In this document: one piece after another, positions 1 to 5,226 of the stretch
How the letters are laid out: each line of letters starts with the position of its first letter
Position numbering within the stretch: the stretch's first letter is position 1
DNA from: a virus
Reading direction: 5' to 3' (one strand)
IMG/VR virus record: IMGVR_UViG_3300020057_000158
Coordinates: 1 to 22,984 of that record
DNA length: 22,984 bases
Position numbers and translations under genes: made by a program
The notes under the pieces: generated by a model
The model's input: only the letters and a program-made list of their open reading frames with translations
Database searches by the model: none
Told to the model about the DNA's origin: nothing

Positions 1-53
1 CTCGATTACTCGTCGTTTCGCTTGAGCCAGCTAGTACGTTATTATCCGCAAAA
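1..53. other. Window edge, nothing recognised
   Basis: I see no convincing gene, RNA or regulatory site here. Short open frames run through it on both strands but are too short to judge at the edge of the window. Confidence 0.4.
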
Positions 54-68
54 CCTCATCTTATGAGG
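54..68 (-). terminator. Weak candidate intrinsic terminator after the 47-aa ORF
   Basis: On the minus strand this reads CCTCAT-AAG-ATGAGG followed by TTTT, a 6-bp perfect stem with a 3-nt loop and a short U-tract. The TAA stop of the preceding small ORF overlaps the hairpin. The short stem and tract make it weak. It gives slight support to the small ORF being its own unit. Confidence 0.3.
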
Positions 69-204
69 AAACGTCGGCTGCTGTGTCTAACGGTAAAGTA
101 AGGGCTTTTTCTTCCCATAGGGGTAATCCACCTTTTAAATTCTTGTACTGAGTGCTTGTCTGTTCTATTGTTTTAATTTGATTGAAAATGTTTATCTGTT
201 CCAT
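61..204 (-). CDS. Possible small hypothetical protein (47 aa)
   Basis: An open frame of 47 codons starts at ATG 204 and ends with TAA at 61. It begins MEQINIFNQIKTIEQ and ends DTAADVSS; it is soluble and looks helical in its first half, with no signal peptide or membrane segment. I do not recognise it. The ATG sits directly after the U-tract of the strong terminator at 205-240 and has no Shine-Dalgarno sequence, so it would need read-through or another promoter. A small palindrome with a TTTT tail overlaps its stop. The composition looks protein-like, but chance is a real alternative. Confidence 0.35.
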   Translation of the reverse strand: MEQINIFNQIKTIEQTSTQYKNLKGGLPLWEEKALTLPLDTAADVSS

Positions 205-240
205 AAAAAAAACACCCCCCCGAATTAGCGGAGAGGTGTT
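205..240 (-). terminator. Strong intrinsic terminator ending the structural region
   Basis: On the minus strand a 12-bp stem (arms at 240-229 and 222-211, ten canonical pairs and two G-U pairs) closes a 6-nt loop and runs straight into T residues; the run of Ts at 212-205 is eight long. This is a textbook Rho-independent terminator for minus-strand transcription. It lies after the last appendage gene and after promoter P1, so it can end both the long late transcript and the short P1 transcript. Confidence 0.9.
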
Positions 241-284
241 CTTTAGAAATTTCTTAATTAAGAAACCTTAGCTAATTCTAAGAC
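205..284 (-). ncRNA. Predicted ~80-nt phage small RNA from promoter P1
   Basis: The P1 promoter predicts a start near 284 and the terminator at 205-240 predicts the end, giving an RNA of about 80 nt. It would consist of three consecutive hairpins: CTTAG/CTAAG (282-267, 6-nt loop), the perfect palindrome TTTCTTAATTAAGAAA (265-250), and the 12-bp terminator hairpin followed by the U-tract. GAATTAGC in hairpin 1 (278-271) is fully complementary to the terminator loop region GCTAATTC (229-222), so the two could pair alternatively or kiss. No start codon stands at the position where the other promoters have one. I match it to no known RNA family; the alternative is a plain end-of-operon terminator region. 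Confidence 0.5.
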
Positions 285-290
285 TAACTA

Positions 291-320
291 AGTTTATAAA
301 AATGGTCTCAGGGTTTGCAA
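291..320 (-). promoter_or_regulatory. Promoter P1 of the TTGCAAACCC family
   Basis: Minus-strand TTGCAAACCCT (320-310) is followed at the standard 18-nt spacing from TTGCAA by TAAACT (296-291), fitting the TAnnnT -10 seen at all eight copies. The predicted start is near 284. Unlike six of the others, no ATG follows at 25-26 nt; hairpins and a terminator do. Like P7, it has T rather than C as the eleventh base. Confidence 0.7.
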
Positions 321-345
321 CCATCAAATATAGCTAGGCAGGTGC

Positions 346-993
346 CTAAATGAAGCATGAGTAGGAGAGGTCGCCGCCTGTTGCATCAGGTGCAGGGGAA
401 AAAGAAGCTGCAATTACATTGATAGAGTCTGCAGCTCCCCTTGTAAAACTTATCGTGTTCGAGCCTGCTGATAGAGCCGTATTACTATCGCCAATCCTAC
501 AATTTATTCCTTCTGTTCCCCTTGAGGTAAGTCCTGTTCCTGCAACTGGAATAGCATTTATGGCCTGTCCGAAAGCAACTATCCAAGAGCCTGCTGCTAC
601 CACTGTTACTGCTACCGATTGTTCTGTTGTGCTCGCAGTAGTACCCTTATTTGAAGCATCTGGTTGTCCTGTTTGTTTCGCTCCCGTGTAAGATGCCGCA
701 TCGGTTCTAATGTTATGACTTGCGTTTGCACTGACAACTATATTGTTTGCACCTGAGGCGGGATTTACTAACATAAACAAGTATGCAAACCGTGTTGCGG
801 CACTTGCCATCTGTTGCTTATCAACCTGCGTCATTGATACCCCATTATATGTAGCTCCCGTTATAACATCTCCTGAAGCATCAGTACCTACTCCAACATA
901 CAAAATACGATCAGAACCCGTACAAGTATGCGCCCATGTTGAAGATGTTGCATTTGTGTTTGCGACTGATACTGCGTCAAAAGCTATTGGCAT
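346..993 (-). CDS. Probable tail fibre / appendage protein (215 aa)
   Basis: A Ser/Thr/Ala/Gly-rich, all-beta-looking protein starting MPIAFDAVSVANTNATSSTW, with no signal peptide. Its pattern (GSDRILYVGVGT near residue 26, ATYNGVSMT near 47, ending in a short tail SYSCFI) resembles small immunoglobulin- or lectin-like appendage proteins common in environmental phages; that is an impression, not a database match. It is the last gene of the P2 unit: its ATG follows the stop of the upstream fibre gene by only 3 nt and has no clear Shine-Dalgarno sequence, so translation is probably coupled. Its stop is 25 nt before P1. Likely virion surface or receptor-binding role. Confidence 0.8.
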   Translation of the reverse strand: MPIAFDAVSVANTNATSSTWAHTCTGSDRILYVGVGTDASGDVITGATYNGVSMTQVDKQQMASAATRFAYLFMLVNPASGANNIVVSANASHNIRTDAASYTGAKQTGQPDASNKGTTASTTEQSVAVTVVAAGSWIVAFGQAINAIPVAGTGLTSRGTEGINCRIGDSNTALSAGSNTISFTRGAADSINVIAASFSPAPDATGGDLSYSCFI

Positions 994-996
994 AAG

Positions 997-1854
997 TTAA
1001 ATCGAGCGAAATTGTACAGTTGCGTCTATCTTGTTACCCAATTGATCCACATCTACTGAAAAGACATCGCCCGCAATGAAGGTTCGAGTGTTTAATGAAG
1101 CCGTTGAGGCATAGGTGCCACCACCTAGAATTGATAGGCGTGTACCTGCTACGAATATAGAGGAAGCGTTCCTATTAATATCTATTAATACTGAAGCTCC
1201 TGAGACTGGTCCTGACAATACAACTGAAGCCCACTGTATAAAACCTGCATTGGGCATAGATAAGGGCTTACCGACCCCTACAGTGGCCAAGGACTGTACT
1301 CCAGCGATCTGCCAGGCGGGGTTAAGAGTGTTGATAATTACTGAGGCGCCTGAAGCAAATAATCCGGTGGTTATTCCCACTGTCTGAAGTGAAGCCACCG
1401 AGGCTACAACCAGACCCTTTGTGTTGGTAAGCTGAAGTGAGGCCAGTGACCATCCCACTATGTCTAATGATCTCATTAAACCTAGGGAGGGTAGTGAAGC
1501 GTGCTGTCCTAAATCTGAGTGCTCCGTAGTAAATACACCATACTTATCATTCTCATCCCCTACGTTTGGAGTGAATTCTACTATCGCTCCAACTGCATGA
1601 ATCTGGTCTGTTCCATCAGAACTACTTAAGCCAGTTATATTAGCTCCATTAACGTTTGTAAAGTATTTATATTCCCTCTTAGTAGCTGTAACACCCCCAG
1701 AGGTATCAATCCTGTCAATCACAAGATAGCCAGGCGCTCTAACTACGCCAGCAACTGTTTGATTAACCGTAAGAGATGAAGCACCAGCGCTGATTTGTGC
1801 ATCGAGCGTGTATTGACGGTTGTTTTGTGTTGGAACGCGTGGATATGTAGGCAT
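997..1854 (-). CDS. Tail fibre / receptor-binding-type protein (285 aa)
   Basis: The N-terminal ~100 residues (starting MPTYPRVPTQNNRQYTLDAQ) resemble a compact virion-anchoring beta domain. Residues ~125-200 contain loose Ser-Leu-Ala-Ser repeats, and the C-terminal ~85 residues (GFIQWASVVLSGPVSGASVLIDINRN..., ending DVFSVDVDQLGNKIDATVQF) look like a beta-sandwich found at the tips of many phage fibres. It is the first gene downstream of P2. Its ATG is 26 nt past the TTGCAAACCCC element with no Shine-Dalgarno sequence, so a leaderless mRNA is predicted. It was probably the direct neighbour of the nozzle gene before the HNH gene arrived. The function is inferred from composition and position. 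Confidence 0.85.
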   Translation of the reverse strand: MPTYPRVPTQNNRQYTLDAQISAGASSLTVNQTVAGVVRAPGYLVIDRIDTSGGVTATKREYKYFTNVNGANITGLSSSDGTDQIHAVGAIVEFTPNVGDENDKYGVFTTEHSDLGQHASLPSLGLMRSLDIVGWSLASLQLTNTKGLVVASVASLQTVGITTGLFASGASVIINTLNPAWQIAGVQSLATVGVGKPLSMPNAGFIQWASVVLSGPVSGASVLIDINRNASSIFVAGTRLSILGGGTYASTASLNTRTFIAGDVFSVDVDQLGNKIDATVQFRSI

Positions 1855-1866
1855 TTGTGGTATAAT
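1855..1866 (+). promoter_or_regulatory. Possible extended -10 for the HNH gene
   Basis: On the plus strand TTGTGGTATAAT carries a perfect TATAAT (1861-1866) preceded by TG at the extended -10 position. I see no good -35 at normal spacing. It lies ~36 nt before the HNH start, so it could drive that gene, but the same bases are the -10 region of P2 on the other strand. Confidence 0.35.
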
Positions 1867-1891
1867 ATATAGAGTTAAGGGGGGTTTGCAA
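1862..1891 (-). promoter_or_regulatory. Promoter P2, drives the two fibre genes
   Basis: Minus-strand TTGCAAACCCC (1891-1881, in a run of six C) is followed 18 nt after TTGCAA by TATTAT (1867-1862). The ATG of the fibre gene at 1854 lies 26 nt past the element, with no Shine-Dalgarno sequence between. The plus-strand HNH gene begins 10 nt beyond the -35-like end. Confidence 0.85.
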
Positions 1892-1901
1892 TCAAATAGG
1901 A

Positions 1902-2324
1902 ATGCTTCATAAAAATTGTCTTCAATGTAAAAAATTATTCTACTTCAGGAATGGAGGAGCAAAGAGAACTGAACGTACAAAATTTTGCTCAAAACCCTGC
2001 CTTTATAAATATTTGTCAGAAACTGAAAAGGGTGAAGGAAATAGAATGTGGAAAGGTGGATCATATGGATGGAAGAAATATGGTAGCGACTTTCGAGGAG
2101 CAAAGAAGGCTGTTATTAAGAAGTATGGCAAAAAATGTTTTGAATGCAAATCAGAAATAGATGTAGAAATTCATCACATCAATAAGATTTCAAAAGATAA
2201 TAAAATTGAAAACTTAATACCATTATGTAGCGATCACCATTATGCTGAACACATGGATGATTTAATTCAGAGGGGTAAGCTCAATAATTTCGTTAGACCC
2301 GATAAGGCATTAATATCACTATAA
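1902..2324 (+). CDS. HNH homing-type endonuclease (140 aa)
   Basis: The only convincing plus-strand gene. An N-terminal zinc-finger-like part has C6-x2-C9 and C29-x3-C33. The C-terminal HNH nuclease has C79-x2-C82, HHIN at 91-94, N104 and C109-x2-HH (112-113), the usual metal-binding and catalytic layout of phage HNH enzymes. It likely cuts DNA and acts as a selfish mobile gene. It is inserted between the nozzle and fibre genes: its stop is 1 nt from the convergent nozzle stop, and its ATG is 10 nt outside P2. Its A-rich, Lys-rich coding differs from its neighbours, in keeping with independent origin. An AGGA sits almost on the ATG, so the ribosome site is poor. Confidence 0.92.
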   Translation: MLHKNCLQCKKLFYFRNGGAKRTERTKFCSKPCLYKYLSETEKGEGNRMWKGGSYGWKKYGSDFRGAKKAVIKKYGKKCFECKSEIDVEIHHINKISKDNKIENLIPLCSDHHYAEHMDDLIQRGKLNNFVRPDKALISL

Positions 2325-2325
2325 C

Positions 2326-4302
2326 TCAGACTTTCACAGAAGCTGGCAAGCTTTGATCTCCAAGTCCTTGGGCGGTCATTTTTACACCCAACCATTCAAA
2401 ATTTGTATTTGCGGCTGTACTCTGAACCTCTACCTGTACAACTCGGCAGTTTCGATATATTTGAGCGTACCTGACAAGTTCCTCGCCGGTTAGTGTAACT
2501 GTAGCGTCAGAGCTTCCATAAGGCTGTGATCCCCATTGATCTGCGCCCCATCCGCCTGAACCTAAAGCTGAAGTGATATTAAATGATTTAGTAGTGACTG
2601 TGTTTCCATTTCTGTCTTCAATACGAAGATTAATGGTCACATCTCCCCTGACATTCCTAAATAGGACATAGAATAGCTTTAAAACCTTAAAGATTGACCA
2701 GTCGCCCATGTCCTCTTTTTTACTTCTTAAAGTTTTAGCCACCGCTGTACCGCTATCTGAAATATATGAAGATGAAAATTCTCTAATATAAGGTCCAGTG
2801 TCGGACCCTGCAAGCCATTTCTCGGAACCCCCTTCGTCCTGGTGTCTAAACCATTTAGTTATTCCCCACGGAGTTTTCCACGGCCCCATGAACGCACCAC
2901 GCTCTCTGTCATAACAAACAGTTTCTTTTAGCCTTGGGAATGACAATAGATATTTATTATCTAAATATCCAGAGGAAGCTGTTTTAAAATCCTCGTTTGA
3001 GAGGTTCTGAACATAACTCCTTATCCTAGCAGATAACTCATTTGTCCTAATCTGATTTAGATAATTTGGCTCTTGTCCTACCGTATAAAGACCTTTTTTC
3101 CCAAAATAGAAGGTATCATTTTCCACAGCAACTATAGTGTCAGCTGACGAACACCCATTTGAACTCGTTAATAGCTGAGCCTGTGGGTCAAGTATGGAGA
3201 AATTGCCAAGAGATATGGTATCAAGAACAATCCTGTGGACTGCATTACCCTTCATGACTAAAATACCCGATCTAGGCAATGCGGAACCACCCGTTACCAT
3301 GCCCTGATTGCCAGCAATTCCCAAACCCGTTATATCATCTCCGTCATTAGGTGAAACCAATACATATCCCCCGCCATCTATCGCAGTAAATCTATCGTGA
3401 TATGGGAAGCGACCAGATATTAAGACCTTCGAGGGCTCTCCGTCCAAACCAGCAAGTACTAGTCTGTCATCAAACTTTAATCTAAACCTAGCACGAGGAC
3501 CAGTGGTTGTATCTGAAGTTGGTACAAAGATGGTATTTGATTGAGGAGTACCTAAATCAACGTACTGTGGGGTCACAGATTGCCCTACAGAGGCTATATA
3601 TGTCTCATCCCCTGGGAAACCCCTATAAACATTATATCCAGTGACTGAAGCACCTGCAATTGATACCTGATTCCAAGTGACTCTAACAGCTGTTTGGGTT
3701 AAGTCTAGTGGTAAGGATGCGAGAGTCCTAAACACCGAGGGCAGTGTTTCACCCGTAGCTGATGTAGCTGTGATTTGCCATGAATAACTTTGAAATCCAG
3801 AAGCAGCACTAAGTTGAGCAAGGGATGTATTAGTAGGAACTGAAAGGCCAGTATAGGGAAGTAGCTGAGAGCCATCAAACTTGATAAAGTTAGTTGAAGC
3901 TCCATTAATATATCCACTGTTACCCAATTGGCTGAAAAAGTATGATTGGCCTGAAGCGAATGAAGCACCGGGTATAATCGAAAAAGAAGCTCCTGACTTT
4001 TTAGTTAGATAGCCTGAGTCAGTTATGGCCAATAAGCAATTAACAGAAGTAAGAGAGTTATAATAAGCGTCTAATAGCCTTATTTTCCCAGCCTCACCAG
4101 CCAGATTATATATCTCACTACCCCATCTACCTGTCGGAGTGCCCTTTCCAATAAGCATGGAATTATCTGCTTGGGCTAGCTCATTCTCCCTGAGCTCAGT
4201 AGGCTTAAAGATTGCATTCCAACCACCATTGAAACTTTCCCACTTAATCTCTATATCTCTTTGAGGCTTGTAATTAGGAATATTTCTCCTTGATAGGCTC
4301 AT
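2326..4302 (-). CDS. Tail nozzle / tail tube-like protein (658 aa)
   Basis: A large beta-rich protein placed directly after the adaptor gene, the order of adaptor and nozzle in podoviruses (T7 gp11-gp12, P22 gp4-gp10). The N-terminus (IKWESFNGGWNAIFKPTELRENE) fits the opening of such proteins. Residues ~170-255 look like a fibronectin-III/immunoglobulin insert (SYSWQITATSATGE ... VTGYNVYRG). The rest has propeller-like blades (DDRLVLAGL, YFGKKGLYTVG, DNKYLLSFPR, GPWKTPWGITKWF). A clear AGGAG lies 7 nt before ATG 4302, so it is translated as an internal gene of the P3 unit. Its role would be to form the DNA channel at the tail tip. Family assignment rests on order, length and blade pattern. 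Confidence 0.85.
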   Translation of the reverse strand: MSLSRRNIPNYKPQRDIEIKWESFNGGWNAIFKPTELRENELAQADNSMLIGKGTPTGRWGSEIYNLAGEAGKIRLLDAYYNSLTSVNCLLAITDSGYLTKKSGASFSIIPGASFASGQSYFFSQLGNSGYINGASTNFIKFDGSQLLPYTGLSVPTNTSLAQLSAASGFQSYSWQITATSATGETLPSVFRTLASLPLDLTQTAVRVTWNQVSIAGASVTGYNVYRGFPGDETYIASVGQSVTPQYVDLGTPQSNTIFVPTSDTTTGPRARFRLKFDDRLVLAGLDGEPSKVLISGRFPYHDRFTAIDGGGYVLVSPNDGDDITGLGIAGNQGMVTGGSALPRSGILVMKGNAVHRIVLDTISLGNFSILDPQAQLLTSSNGCSSADTIVAVENDTFYFGKKGLYTVGQEPNYLNQIRTNELSARIRSYVQNLSNEDFKTASSGYLDNKYLLSFPRLKETVCYDRERGAFMGPWKTPWGITKWFRHQDEGGSEKWLAGSDTGPYIREFSSSYISDSGTAVAKTLRSKKEDMGDWSIFKVLKLFYVLFRNVRGDVTINLRIEDRNGNTVTTKSFNITSALGSGGWGADQWGSQPYGSSDATVTLTGEELVRYAQIYRNCRVVQVEVQSTAANTNFEWLGVKMTAQGLGDQSLPASVKV

Positions 4303-4303
4303 G

Positions 4304-4954
4304 TTATTCTCCTATTCTCCAGCCATTTCTCGAATATACGTCTGGTGTGCGATTATTCTGTGCGCCAGTAAATACTGACTCGTCTTCAATCATGTTTGAA
4401 AGTAGATCATCTGACTCACCCTTAACTATTGGGAACCTGCCATCTGATCGGGATTGCAGAATATATGCGATAGTGCGCTTAGCTAGGAACTCACCGCTCG
4501 GGCATACTGATATGTCTTGAAGAGTAGCTAATGAACTAGGGGTAGACTGGTATTGATATACTAAGCTCATCCCAGAGGCCATACCTGGATTAAAGTCTAT
4601 AAATAGACCTGACGAGTTGTTGCCACCTACGGTCACATACTTATCCGATGACACTCTTTTATATTGATCATCAGGATCTATCTCCATATATTCCGTGTTG
4701 GGACTTACTGATTTATCATATACAGGGCTCATAAGTCTCTTAAAATTAGCAGGTAGAGCTGTGGAAGTACCAGAAAGTGTGAATGTTAGTGCAGACTGAC
4801 TCCTTAACTGTTTCCACTCATATGCCTCAGCCCACTCAACTAGAGCCTGATTGATTAGATTGACACGCACTGTTAGTTCTGTGTCCGTAGCTAGGGCAGT
4901 GTCTTGGTCGATAAATGCAGCTACATCATTTAATACGGAATTTAGTGTTGCCAT
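4304..4954 (-). CDS. Head-to-tail adaptor (216 aa)
   Basis: A mostly helical N-terminus (MATLNSVLNDVAAFIDQDTA ... INQALVEWAEAYEWKQLRS, residues 1-52), a beta insertion (~55-140) and a helical C-terminus. This matches the general shape of podovirus adaptors that sit between portal and nozzle. It is first in the P3 unit, with the nozzle gene 1 nt downstream. ATG 4954 lies exactly 25 nt past TTGCAAACCCC and has no Shine-Dalgarno sequence, so a leaderless start is predicted. A different connector family is possible, but the pairing with a nozzle-type protein makes the adaptor role likely. Confidence 0.8.
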   Translation of the reverse strand: MATLNSVLNDVAAFIDQDTALATDTELTVRVNLINQALVEWAEAYEWKQLRSQSALTFTLSGTSTALPANFKRLMSPVYDKSVSPNTEYMEIDPDDQYKRVSSDKYVTVGGNNSSGLFIDFNPGMASGMSLVYQYQSTPSSLATLQDISVCPSGEFLAKRTIAYILQSRSDGRFPIVKGESDDLLSNMIEDESVFTGAQNNRTPDVYSRNGWRIGE

Positions 4955-4960
4955 AATATA

Positions 4961-4990
4961 AGACTATTCGTTCGAAAGTGGGGTTTGCAA
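4961..4990 (-). promoter_or_regulatory. Promoter P3, drives adaptor and nozzle
   Basis: Minus-strand TTGCAAACCCC (4990-4980) starts 2 nt after the stop of the upstream gene. TAGTCT (4966-4961) follows TTGCAA at 18 nt. The stretch ATAGTCTTA around the -10 is shared with P4. The adaptor ATG is 25 nt past the element. Confidence 0.85.
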
Positions 4991-4992
4991 TC

Positions 4993-5223
4993 TTAGGAGA
5001 AGCGGGGACTCCAAAATTTTTGACCATTAAATATAGGCCAGTTGACTTGGGAAGATCCACCACCTGCGGCTGTAAATCCATCATTTGTTACAAAAGGCAA
5101 CCCACGTGAAGGATAGTCCATTGTTTGAGTACTAATTCCCGTTTTTGCAGGTACATCAACAAAAGGCAATCCCCTTGAGGGATAATCCATTTTTACTATA
5201 TCGCTTTGAATAGGAAGTGGCAT
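4993..5223 (-). CDS. Small virion-region protein with a duplicated motif (76 aa)
   Basis: I do not recognise a family. The undecapeptide MDYPSRGLPFV occurs twice (residues ~12-22 and ~35-45), joined by a Thr/Ser-rich linker, and the C-terminus is Gly/aromatic-rich (FTAAGGGSSQVNWPIFNGQKFWSPRFS). The two copies are also similar in DNA, suggesting a recent internal duplication. It starts 3 nt after the beta-helix protein's stop, without a clear ribosome site, and ends 2 nt before P3. Position suggests a tail accessory or decoration peptide made with the spike; this is inference only. Confidence 0.75.
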   Translation of the reverse strand: MPLPIQSDIVKMDYPSRGLPFVDVPAKTGISTQTMDYPSRGLPFVTNDGFTAAGGGSSQVNWPIFNGQKFWSPRFS

Positions 5224-5226
5224 AAT

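Noticed and set aside
341-360. Short palindrome TAGGCA-CC-TGCCTA around the stop of the last fibre gene
   Set aside because: A 2-nt loop is too small for a stable hairpin and no U-run follows. The strong terminator at 205-240 already serves this end.
419-1387. Plus-strand open frames opposite the fibre genes
   Set aside because: They are antisense shadows of Ser/Ala/Thr-rich genes; their products are low-complexity and have no plausible ribosome sites.
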